A stretch of DNA of 64,000 nucleotides from Xanthostigma xanthostigma. Lineage: Eukaryota; Arthropoda; Insecta; Raphidioptera; Raphidiidae. Position numbers and translations under genes: made by a program. Positions within the stretch are counted from its first letter, which is position 1; every line of letters begins with the position of its first letter. The stretch spans positions 10,084,001 through 10,148,000 of the forward strand of contig OY754466.1 of assembly GCA_963575645.1 (NCBI GenBank), in the 5' to 3' direction. The notes below the pieces were generated by a model that saw nothing but the letters and a program-made list of their open reading frames with translations, had not been told where the DNA came from and did not search any database. Below, piece after piece: positions 32,512-43,112 of this stretch.

Positions 32512-33410
32512 ACCCATTGTAAACGTAAGAAAATTTACCAAGTATAGGCAGGAAGGTACGCGTACAACAGCCATGCGAATCTGCCCTTATCAAGCTCACT
32601 GGAAGTAAAAATGTTGAGAAACCCTCTTTTGAATGACATAATGGTCACTTGAAATAGTTTATCGTTTTAATAACGGACTGTAAAACATTGCAGTGATGAA
32701 ACATAAGAAAACTCCGTGTCATTGTCAAGTGCCGTGCAGATGGCTGTTGACCAATGTGTTGGGTTTTAAAACGCACTTGACAATCATGTCTTGAAGTGTA
32801 GGTAATATTCTTACAGAGCGTGGTGGTGTAGCCAGTACGACTCTTAAGATAAAGAGAGCGTCGGAAGTAGTTAACAAAGCAATAAACGTATTTTATGTGA
32901 TATAATTATCATTTATCAACTGAAGTGTCAGGCCAACAAAGCGACGCCTTTATTTCTCGCTGTGTTTTGTGTGCTGTATTACTGGTAAGTTGGTACTACT
33001 GGTCGGGTATCAGCATGAAACTTCCATAAATGGAATGAGAAACAAGCTGCCAACATATGTCTCACTCAAGTTCGTAGGTCTCGAATGCGCATGCGTCCCG
33101 AGCACTTGAAACTTCTAGCCTCAAAATTATAAAAACGATTTAAAGAAATTTATTTCTTTTCGATAGTATTTAAACGAGTGACTGTAATTTACAATTTTGG
33201 GTGACAAAAATAATCAATTTAGGTTACAAGACAAATAAAAAAATTGCTAAATGATCTGTGTCTATATAATTTTGAAGATTTCTTGTAAATTTTATTTTTG
33301 TAAATTTTATATACCTATTTGACTATTTTTGTAACTATATTTAGTATACAAATAAACTATTACATTACATTACTGTATTACTAAGTGAGCGACTGACTGC
33401 GCGTGCCGAG
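32512..33410. other. No gene seen
   Basis: No supported feature. Short phrases 'CTAAGTGAGCGAC' at 33390 belong to the edge of the next element. Confidence 0.4.
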
Positions 33411-33992
33411 AAAATAATAGTTGGGTGACTAAATTATTAAGTGAGCGACAAAATTACTAAGTGAGCGACTAAATTACTAAGTTGTTAATAAGTAATTAAT
33501 TGTTTGAATAGAACTGCGTTTTCTAAAAAATATATATTTAATTGACTGTCAATTAAATATACATTTTTTAGAAAACGCAGTTCTATTCAAACAATTAACT
33601 ATTTAATTCGCATACCCCGTTATCGTTCACACCGGAATAGTTTTTTTTTAAAACTCCACATTTGTCCCTTCCCGTTTCATTGCGAGACAATTCGCATACC
33701 CCTTTATCGTTCACCCCGGAATTACAAATCGCATACCCGTTTATCGTTCACCCCGGAATTATTTTTTTAAAAACTCCACCGTTGCCCCATCGCGTTTCAT
33801 TGCGAGACAATTCGCATACCCCTTTATAAAAAAAGCGGTGGTTTTCAATCTTCATGAAAATGTGAGTTTTAAGTTGTAGTCTCAAAGTGAAAAAAAAAAT
33901 AAAAAGTAAAAACAAAAGAAGATATCTGCTTCAAAATTACCGAAGGCATTCTAGTCGCTCACTTAGTAATTTAGTCACCCAACTATTATTTT
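33411..33992. mobile_element. Inverted-repeat element with palindrome and tandem core
   Basis: Outer ends AAAATAATAGTTGGGTGACT and its complement at 33973-33992. Inside are a 103-bp near-perfect palindrome (33496-33598) and four copies of an ATTCGCATACCCCTTTATCG-type unit (from 33605, 33690, 33727 and 33810), two of which are followed by AACTCCAC and 'CGTTTCATTGCGAGACAA'. Confidence 0.75.
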
Positions 33993-34176
33993 AATATCTC
34001 AAGTTATTAAAACAGCATCTCCTCATCAGTCACCAAATTTTTTTTTTGACCTTTTTATAATTCCCCATTTTTTTTTTGCTCTTTATGTATTACAAACTAC
34101 TGGATTGGGTGAGACATTTCATTGACGTATGAACTGATTATTGATTATACTATTTGTCATTTTCATACTAAAATTA

Positions 34177-34270
34177 AGGCCGCTGCACACAAGGCTAGAA
34201 ACACCGCGTGGAGTTCTGCTGGCCGGTAGGCTGGGTTCGAAGCTGGAAATGACGTCACTGCGGGATGGCC
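34177..34270 (+). repeat. Harbinger-like terminus
   Basis: TTA followed by AGGCCGCTGCACACAAGGCT, then GGTTCGAAGCTGGAAATGAC and 'GTCACTG'. This matches, in reverse, the right end at 50260-50340. The partner end was not located. Confidence 0.5.
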
Positions 34271-34571
34271 TGCTAGCTAACAAGATAGGTTTTAAAACTA
34301 GAACAGGGGCTATTTTCCTTGCTAGATATGATAAAGTGCCCGTCGGCAAAAATTTTACTGACAAATACTCTCCCCAAACTTTGTATATGGCTTCCTTAGG
34401 CCTAGTCTGACACCTATTTCCTCTATGACTTTTCTTGATTTTGGGGCGTTTTCCCTCTAAATTTTCCGAAAGATGACGTTTTGACGACATCTAAAAAATT
34501 TATAAATACTGTCTGTTTTTAATTGGATAGCTTAAAAACTTCAACCAAAACGCTAAAATAATGTTCTCTGA

Positions 34572-34970
34572 CAAATAACATGAACCATTTAAAATGTCTT
34601 ACACCTCGAATATGTCGACATATTCAAGGTGTCAGACATTTTAAATGGTTCATGTTATTTGAATTGTCACTGCGTGCGCACCAGATATATTTACAAAAAT
34701 AGCTTGAAAAGACGTCTCGTGTGAAGCGCTAGCACATAACAACAGACAAGAAAACCAGCGCTATAAAACTAGTAGGCAAATCTAGCAAGGAATCTATATT
34801 CGAGGTGTCAGACATTTTAAATGGTTCATGTTATTTGAACTGTCACTGCGTGCGCACCAGATATATTCACAAAAATAGCTTGAAAAGACGTCTCGTGTGA
34901 AGCGCTAGCACATAACAGCAGTCAAGAAAACCAGCGCTAGAAAATTAATAGGCAAATCTAGTAAGGAATC
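34572..34970. repeat. 90-bp palindrome followed by a two-unit 174-bp tandem repeat
   Basis: 34572-34661 is a palindrome with 45-bp arms centred on TATGTCGACATA. Its right arm starts a ~174-bp unit (34622-34795) repeated at 34796-34970. The units contain AAGACGTCTCGTGTGAAGCG and the reverse complement of the 29.65-29.76-kb sequence. Confidence 0.8.
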
Positions 34971-36020
34971 TAGCAGCGTAATTTCTTTTCCATCTATAAA
35001 AGTTCCATGGATATCAGCAGCTATGTTATGTAATATAATGTTGAGGTAGCTTCAACTAACACCTTAACTCCTGACGCCCGGCAATTTGACTCTGTCCTCT
35101 CCACTCTACTTTGCTCCTTAACCGTGTTAAAAAGTTACGTCATGTCTTCATGTGTTGAGTTTGTTGGAATGTTACAGGTAGATTCGCATTATATAATAAT
35201 CTTGTTTAATTGCGACGCTTCCCCTTTAATTAAGGAGCAGTTTGTTTAATTATTTCATTTATACCCACATTCACCGAATCTAGTTAAATTTAAACCAAGA
35301 TTAACGAAAAAAATCAATAAAATTATACTTGCGCTGCTATTTGTCTTCTTTTACCCCAACACCGGACTCTTTTTATAGGGTATCCGGGGATGTTTATAGG
35401 GATTTTTCGAATGTATTCAGTTTCAGGAAATTCACACTAGTAAAAACGAGGTAGGCACGTTGGTAACAGATGAGATAAGGTATAATCACACCGAATGAAT
35501 TAATATAACAAAACTAAATTTGGTCAATAAAAAAAGTTATTTGGTGAGTGGTACATCTATAATCTGAGGTTCTAATTTCTAGTTCTTGCGTTGAAAATGT
35601 TAAGCGTCATGAGCTAAATGTTCTTAATTATTATTTTTTTCTATTGTAATATAGACGTTTCAAACTCTCTTTTTTATAATGTTTAGAAGCGTGGAGAACT
35701 CGATTAATTAAATGAAATATAGATAAAGTAAACGTTATAGTTAGGAGAGGTATAAAACATTTTTGGGTAGGTATTTGAGGCAGAGTGATAATTTGCGTAA
35801 CACTTCTTTTGTAATGTCACACAAAATCGAATACCTGGCTAAAGGGCAGTGAGGCCTAGTCAAGCCGTGAATATTTAGCTTTGCGAAATTTTATTTGAAA
35901 AAAGTTCTTTAGGCATTTTGAAATTCTCCAAATTTAAAAAAATAAAAAATAAATACGCCAGATCATTTAGTCTGGTGTAAATGTCTGCCAGGCGGTTACA
36001 AAACTGTCTATTATACGTGA
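34971..36020. other. No gene seen
   Basis: AT-rich with no supported feature. Confidence 0.4.
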
Positions 36021-36110
36021 GTGCGAGTAAGACGCCACGGGTAGGTTGAAGTGTGAGAGAACTCGTATATGAGCTCACATTTCAGCCTACCCGTAGCGTC
36101 TTACTCGCAC
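36021..36110. repeat. 90-bp inverted-repeat element
   Basis: GTGCGAGTAAGACGCCACGG and its near complement at 36090-36110 enclose a short centre. The same stretch produces a false 67-aa frame. Confidence 0.75.
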
Positions 36111-36227
36111 TAGAGCGGGTACTCAATCTTTATAATTATATCCAATTTCAAGTCGATAGCATACGCACTTTATGAGAAAATCAGATGTGAAATACAAAGT
36201 GTCACCATAAGCATTCCTAGATCCCTA

Positions 36228-37099
36228 CTCTCTAAACATGAATCAGTGATTTTTTCACTAATTACAAGTGCATATTCACTATTTGTCAATGCTAGAATCG
36301 TACCACGTCCACGCAGAATTAGCGAATACTCACAATATCAATTAGTAAATACCTATAAAAATTCACTAATTATATAAGTGAATATAAAAATTCACGAATT
36401 ATATAAGTGATTACAGATTTTTAAAAATATTTATTCATTCGTTACTTGCTATAGTACGAACTACGTTCTACATGAATAATAATAAGTATCTATAGTAATT
36501 GGCCTTTTGAATGAAATTTTTTTTTGTCATAAATGGAAAGATCGTATATAAGTTTTATAACAAAACTATTTTTCTTTTTTTTATTTTCGTTATAATTCAA
36601 AAGTTATATCAAATTAAAAATAAATTTTTGTACCCAGTTCCGAGAACGCGCCGACATTTCCCGAACATAATGTGACGTCATAATGTTTTAGTCAATACAC
36701 ATGTAGAAGCCATTGATAGTATACTGCGTATATAAATTTTACCATTATGACGTCACAACTGTCAAAAACAATTTTAGTGCGTTTGCAGTCACGTGATTTT
36801 TTTAATATTTTATCAATTTTAAATTGCTTATAATAATTTAAAAAAAGTTTTTTAAAAGTTTTTCGCATCGATTATCAATATCATTTTTAATAAAGTTTTA
36901 AAATAGGTACAATAAAAAAATCGATAATTATTTTTTTTTCAAAAGCCTAATTGTATGGAGGCGCCACAAGCGACACGTAAAAATTTAGGGGTGTATCATT
37001 ATTCTGACAGTGAATTTTACTTGAATTCACTATTCCAGGAAGTGAATCAGAAGTCACTATTTCAAATAGTGACATTATCACTATTTCAGTTTTAGAGAG
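36228..37099. mobile_element. TA-flanked DNA transposon with many TTCACT motifs
   Basis: Ends CTCTCTAAA and TTTAGAGAG are flanked by TA (36226-36227 and 37100-37101). Both subterminal regions are packed with TTCACTA/TAGTGAA motifs (for example 36250-36415 and 37010-37085). No transposase frame; non-autonomous, probably Tc1/mariner-like from the TA duplication. Confidence 0.75.
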
Positions 37100-37100
37100 T

Positions 37101-38589
37101 AAAAGTAGTGTGAATCGGACTTTAAGTGAAGTTAAAAGTGAGAATGTACGTGTAGCGAGGAAGTTCTTGTAGTTGGGGTTTGTTACGAGTTACTTTTTAA
37201 TGGACATTAAAATTTGTCATGTTCCCGCCCCTGTGTGCGTATGTCCAATGTAAGCTTTTAGGCGATGCCCTACTGAAATACAGTTATTCTGTGGGGTAAT
37301 CTTAGGTTTTAGTGTTATATAAAGCAGTTTATTAAGAAAAATCGTTCTTGTTTATTTCCAACTTTCAGTTTCATTTGCAAGTTTAAAATTATTCGCGAGA
37401 AGTTAAGACAAAGAAATAAAACTTATTAGTTTCAAGGGTATGCACTTTAATATCTTGATTATTTCTAATTAAGTTTTAGTCGTCTAAATTCATTTGCTTC
37501 GAAATAGTGTTAATTAATCATTTTAATTATGCTGTTAAATTTAATAATATTTTTAATATCCTTTCACATTTTATCCGATAATAATATCATGAATATATTA
37601 AGAATTGGTATCACAGTACATGCAATTTGCCAAATTAATATTTAAGAATACAGTGTACCAATTTATTATTTAGGGCCTCAATTCGTATTTTTAACCCAAA
37701 CTTCATGTCTAATTTGAGTTAAGTTTCAATTGACAGCATGCTTTTTTAATTTGGGCCGCACAATAATTTTAAAATTGAAAAAAGTTAATACTGGGGGGCA
37801 GAAAGCATAATCGGAAAATCTCGTTTAACAAACAGCTTACAAAATATCGTTTTAATTAATCAGGTATTTTTTGAGCAAGATCGATTAAAAACTTGTCAAT
37901 GCTTCAATTATAAGCAGTTTAAGATCATTGCCAAAACGCTTTTTGTAATCCAGCATTATTATTCCTAACCTCCAAATAATTTTAACTTTAAAAAATTTGC
38001 CATTGCAAACCATGAAAAGGAAGTTAAAGAATGATTTGGTAAGCAGAGAATTTTATAGCATTAATGAATTTTTAAAAATGTATATAATATACCCTTTTCT
38101 CAATGTGGTAAAATAAATATTATTATTATTATTATTAATATAGTTCACTATCTAGGCTATTAAATTTTTTACGATACAAATTTTGTTTATGTTATCTGTC
38201 AATCCGTTACGCAGTCACCGGAAAGTTACACACCACTTTATTGAACAACAGATTTGACAAAGTTTTCTTATTTGTTTTTTTTTTGATGTTAACTCACATA
38301 AGCACAATTTTATTTTCATTCAGAATAAGAAAATACTCACCTTTAGAAGCACAAAACAACAAAGAAAATACTCTCACTTTTGTATTTAATTCCCTTGTTA
38401 CTATAATGGTAGCAAACAACTGACTATCGTGCGACGGCGGTCAGTTGTTTCCTTTTATAACTAGACACACGTTCTTATTCGTGGTCAACAATAACAACAA
38501 ATATAAGAATAGCGTCGCCGTAGGGGCGACCGTCACTTGTTACGAAGGTACACACACGTAGGTAGGGTTTTCCTGCTCCGATCAGAGGC
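37101..38589. other. No gene; TTA-type tail at 38111-38140
   Basis: AT-rich. AATAAATATTATTATTATT near 38113 looks like a LINE 3' tail, but no coding remnant is recognisable upstream. Confidence 0.4.
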
Positions 38590-39650
38590 GTCTCGACGTG
38601 ACGATAAACGAGTTGTTACAGATCTACGCATTTTAACCGTTACTCGTTAGTATTACTACTGAATTGAAGTATTTAAAGACTGTAAAATTCTTAATAGTAA
38701 TTTGACAGGTTTTTTTATTTCTTTCTATGCTGGTTTTCCTAACCTAAGAGTGAAGTCTCGACGCGATGTGACGATAAACGAGTTGTTACAGATCTACGCA
38801 TTTTAACCGTTACTCGTTAGTATTACTACTGAATTGAAGTATTTAAAGACTGTAAAATTCTTAATACATAGTAATTTGACAAGTTTTTCTATTTCTTTAT
38901 ATGCTGGTTTTCCTAATCTAACAAGTGAAGTCTCGACGTGACGATAAACGAGTTGTTACTGATCTACGCATTTTAACCGTTACTCGTTAGTATTCCTACT
39001 GAATTGAAGTATTCAAAGACTGTAAAATTTTTAATAGTAATTTGACAGGTAGTTCTATTTCTTTCTATGCTGGTTTTTCTAACCTAACAAGTGAAGTCTC
39101 GACGCGATGTGACGATAAACGAGTTGTTACAGATCTACGCATTTTAACCGTTACTCGCTAGTATTCCTACTGAATTAAAGTATTTAAAGATTGTAAAATT
39201 TTTTATAGTAATTTGACAGGTTTTTCTATTTCTTTCTATGCTGGTTTTCCTAACCTAACAAGTAGTCTCGACGTGATAATAAATGAGTTGTTACAGATCT
39301 ACGCATTTTACCGTTACTCGTTGGGATTCCCACTGAATTGAAGTATTTAAAGATTGTAACATTTTTAATAGTAATTTGACAGGTTTTTCTATTTCTTTAT
39401 ATACTGGTTTTCCTAACCTAACAAGTGAGGTCTCGCCGTGACGATAAACGAGTTGTTACAGATCTACGCATTTTAACCGTTACTCGTTAGTATTCCTACT
39501 GAATTGAAGTATTTAAAGACTGTAAAATTTTTAATAGTAATTTGACAGGTTTTTCTATTTCTTTCTTTGCTGGTTTTCCAAACCTAACAAGTGAAGTCTC
39601 GATGTATCTATAAACTGGTAGCAGATCTAGTCATAATTTAACCGTTTCTT
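38590..39650 (+). repeat. Tandem repeat, ~168-bp unit, 6 full copies plus a partial
   Basis: Units start at 38590, 38755, 38930, 39096, 39265, 39430 and 39596 (165-175 bp each). Each begins GTCTCGACG, continues GATAAACGAGTTGTTACAG and 'ATTTTAACCGTTACTCG', and ends 'GCTGGTTTTCCTAACCTAAC'. The last unit decays after 39600. Units differ by substitutions and by CGATGTGACG versus CGTGACG. Confidence 0.95.
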
Positions 39651-39690
39651 ATTATCAATTAAATTATTCTTCCTGGTTTTTTATTACCGA

Positions 39691-39930
39691 CTAGCGGCCC
39701 GGTCCGGTTTCGCCGGAATTTGAAGATTGCCATCGTTTTGTCGTCGACTAACGTTTGAAAAATTCGTCTCCACGAAAAGCGTTTTTATTTTAACGCGATT
39801 TTATATTGCCTATGTCCGTCCTGAAGGTCCGTTCTAAATATTAGCAAAAACAATTTTAAAATCGGATTGGTAGTTTCGGAGGTTACTACATCCAAACTTA
39901 CAAACTTTACCTCTTTATAATATTAGTAAA
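39691..39930 (+). repeat. Short interspersed repeat X, copy b
   Basis: Head 'TAGCGGCCCGGTCCGGTTTCG', 'GTCTCCACGAAAAGCGTTTTT', 'GCCTATGTCCGTCCTGAAGG', end 'CTCTTTATAATATTAGTA'. Confidence 0.8.
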
Positions 39931-40131
39931 TTTGGGGTTTTTGTACATCATTGGAAATAAAGTGAGAATAAAAAATATTTGTTAACATGTGGCATCTCGA
40001 TAGAAATGTCTCACTTTGAAGATACTAAATATATTCTCTTTTAATATTTTTTATAGTTGATTCATTAAAATTTATCAAAAAAGTACGACCCTCTTCTTTA
40101 TCTACGGAAATTATAGTTTTTGAAGTATTAC

Positions 40132-40200
40132 TTTTCTTTTACCATTCGAACCCACAAGTGGGGGAATGGTACTAGTTTAGATCAAAAATCACTTTTCACG
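40132..40200 (+). repeat. R1 terminus, copy d
   Basis: ACCATTCGAACCCACAAGTG, then GGGAATGGTACTAGTTTAG, as at the start of R1 copy f. Confidence 0.65.
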
Positions 40201-40523
40201 ATGCCCTCGGCTTCGTCTCGGACATCATGAAGCGCAGGGCCAGTGTGATGTATACTAGTTTTCTTCATACCTCGGTCGTAAGCACAATTATTAAATACAT
40301 TAATTAATTAATTACATAAAAACACAGATAAATTCTAAGCAAGAAACTTTGAGGTTATACGTAAAAACATGAATGACAGCTGTTCGCGACTATTAGCTAA
40401 AATGTAATAGGGTTGCTATGGAAACGACATCTAAACAACAGTTGATTGGTTGTTTTTGGTTTACGACCGCCCGAACCTACAAACTTCCTGTATTGTTGCG
40501 TGTAATCCCACCAAGGAGTAAAT

Positions 40524-40935
40524 GGGTGTGTTTGGCCGAAGTAAGTAGGTACTTACTAAACTTAGTAAGCCAGTTAGCATAAAAAAATTAAAATCTTAGG
40601 AGCTGACTATAACGCTTTTCGGCCAGGACAGACTTACTGGCTTAACATAACACAAAACACCAGTTTACGTTATATCCCGTACATAACCTCATAGACTGAA
40701 TATAATTGACAGTACTAAATTTATCAATTATTAATTTATATTGAGTGCTTGTGTATCTGAACAATGACAGGTCTGTTCCTGTCTGTTTTGTTTACATCAA
40801 CAATAAGCAAAATGGCGTCTTATATTAAGCCATGCTTACTGCGTTAGCACTTATTTTGTGTCCCGGCCGAAAATTTTGTAAGTATAGTGAGTGACTTACT
40901 AGATTAGTAAGTACTTACTTCGGCCAAACACGCCC
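40524..40935. mobile_element. Inverted-repeat MITE
   Basis: Left GGGTGTGTTTGGCCGAAGTA against right TACTTCGGCCAAACACGCCC, with TAAGTAGGTACTTACTAAAC complementary further in. AAT flanks both ends (3-bp duplication possible). Confidence 0.8.
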
Positions 40936-42660
40936 AATGTTAGACTTTCTGCCTTACAATTGGTGCCGAAAGTATGCACTTTCGATCGAGGTATGAAGAA
41001 ATATAGCTTGACGAGCCGTCACTGTCGGGTTTAGTGTACATTTTGACGCGCGTGGGGTAACATTAGGATTACACTATATGTACACCTCTATATGTGGATA
41101 CCGCGTCGTTTAACGACGCGAATAACCCTTCTGCACTACAGTTAAGTCAGTGTCAGTTCAGTAGACTGGTAAACTACACTGTGTGAGTGTATTTGTTGTG
41201 TACAATGATGACCGTCACACTGCCATGTTGTGACCTTGCGATATGTTAGTGTTCGAGCTCAAGAAAAGAGAGTCAAGGCCGCGTCCCGTACGAGTTGTGA
41301 TTCATATTATAATTTATTGTAACAAACGTAACTATAGTTAATAATGTAACTAAGTACGTACCCAGCTTATATCATAGAGTCGGCTACATTAAAAAAACGT
41401 GACTGGAACTGTCAGTATCCCTAACTAGTCGTCAGCAGGTTCATGGCTCTTAATTGGGAACTGGCTTCGTGCGCTCCGCTCACTAAAAAGAGTCGCTCAG
41501 AGCGAGACGTTCAAAGGAACGACACTAGACAGTACGCATTACACAAGAGTACAGACTGCAGAGGTGTGAACTGTCATCATCCATGCTCAGGAGTTACGTA
41601 GCATTGCACAGCACAATACACACACTCAGCTCTGAGCTCATTTCCATATGATTCTGATCTTATATTATTCGCATTTCGGACAAACTATAAAGTATAATAA
41701 AAGCTTAACAATAATAATTTTTATTGTTACAATATTATAACTTTGTCAACGACGTCAATGTGAATGGTTTAAGTCACTGTTAAGCTTAGTACTATTATAC
41801 TTACAGTGTGTCATTCAACATTAAATGACTCAGCAAAGATAACTCCGGACGTGCAAAATTTAATAGTGCCTCTGTGGCCTGTGCTGTGTGCGGTCTGTAA
41901 ATGTAGGTATGCCATAGTGTGTGTTCTGTTCAGAGACAATAAACATGCACTTTTGTTACCGTTGAACTTATTTTTTATTTAATGCCAAAGAATTCGGGCA
42001 AATTCCAAATGAAGAACCAAGAGTCACACTACAAATCCTGCTGGCGAAATTATGAAAAAAAAAATGTTTTGGCTACTAAGTTGCAAATTTTTAATGATTT
42101 CGTACATTCGACTCAGCCGACATGAAGAAATTTTCTTTATGGGATAAAGCATAACAATATCAGTTTTCACAAACAGATGACAGCAAAGTCGCGTTTCACT
42201 TAAAACCAATCCCCTTTTGCTTCATTGACGTTGTCTATAATGTACCTAGTATATGATTCTACTTAAATGAGTTTCAAATAACTGGAATTTCCAACGAATC
42301 GCTATAGCAAAATTGTTTATGATATGAATTTAAGACGAACGAAAAAGACTTAATTAAAATTTATAAAATTTCCTGATACTAGTTTAAAAAGTCTCTGCAT
42401 TTGATAGACTTTTTAAAGTTCACATAAAAACACGAGAGCGATTGTTCGGAATATTACGAACTGAACGTTTTTAATTAATTTCAATAACTAAATTGTAAGA
42501 ATCAGCAAAATTTTTATCCTTTTCGTTATATTAAAATCCACGATGTAAAATGTTTTCGCATGTATCTTATTATTCGGTTCAATTTTTAGAGTTTAAAAAT
42601 TTCTCAAAGTTAAATTAAAGAAGTTTTTGATCAAGCAAATCTATTGTAATATTATAGTAT
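40936..42660. other. CpG-richer, promoter- or solo-LTR-like stretch; no gene called
   Basis: 41040-41640 is richer in CpG than its surroundings. It has a perfect 9-bp-arm hairpin CGCGTCGTTTAACGACGCG (41103-41121) and clustered TCAGT initiator-like motifs near 41147-41165. AATAAA occurs at 41938. No long frame and no paired LTR in the window. The rest is AT-rich and featureless. Confidence 0.25.
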
Positions 42661-43112
42661 TATTATTATTATTATTAGGTAAAGTTTGTAAGTTCGATGT
42701 AAAGGGTGATCTCCGAAACTACCCGTCCGATTTCAAAAATGTTTTCACCAATACTTAAAATGGACAAATCTTTGATTAACGTCTGAATACAACTCTTCAA
42801 ATAAATAAAATTATCGACCAATTTTTTTCAGACTACGTATTGACAAAAAAATAAAAATTATAAATCAATATTTCACTAGTGAAATATTGATTTATAATTT
42901 TTATTTTTTTGTGAATACATAGTCTGAAAAAAATTGGTCGATAAATTATTTTATTTATTTGAATTACTTAAAATGGACCTTCAAAATGGGCATAGGCTAT
43001 ATATTATCGCGTTAAAATAAAAGCGCTTTTCGCGGAGACCAATTTTGCAACATAAGTAGACAAAAAAACTTTGGCTGTTAACAAATTCGGGCGAACCGGA
43101 CCGGGCCGCTTG
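42661..43112 (-). repeat. Short interspersed repeat X, copy c, interrupted
   Basis: GGTAAAGTTTGTAAGTTCG to 42765, resuming at 42979 with CTTCAAAATGGGCATAGGC and ending 'GAACCGGACCGGGCCGC'. Split by the snap-back element at 42766-42964. Confidence 0.75.
42766..42964 (+). mobile_element. Asymmetric snap-back element, copy 1
   Basis: Fixed head AAATCTTTGATTAACGTCTG, then a 168-bp hairpin (42796-42963) whose outer arm reads TTCAAATAAATAAAATTATC. A 14-bp target duplication TACTTAAAATGGAC lies at 42752-42765 and 42965-42978. The host is repeat X, so the empty site is known. Confidence 0.88.

Noticed and set aside
33605-33835. CRISPR-like regularly spaced repeats
   Set aside because: Only four units with irregular spacing, no leader, no cas genes, and a eukaryotic transposon context.
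34119-34490. 123-aa minus and 89-aa plus frames
   Set aside because: They overlap each other across a Harbinger-like end, and neither has a recognisable domain.
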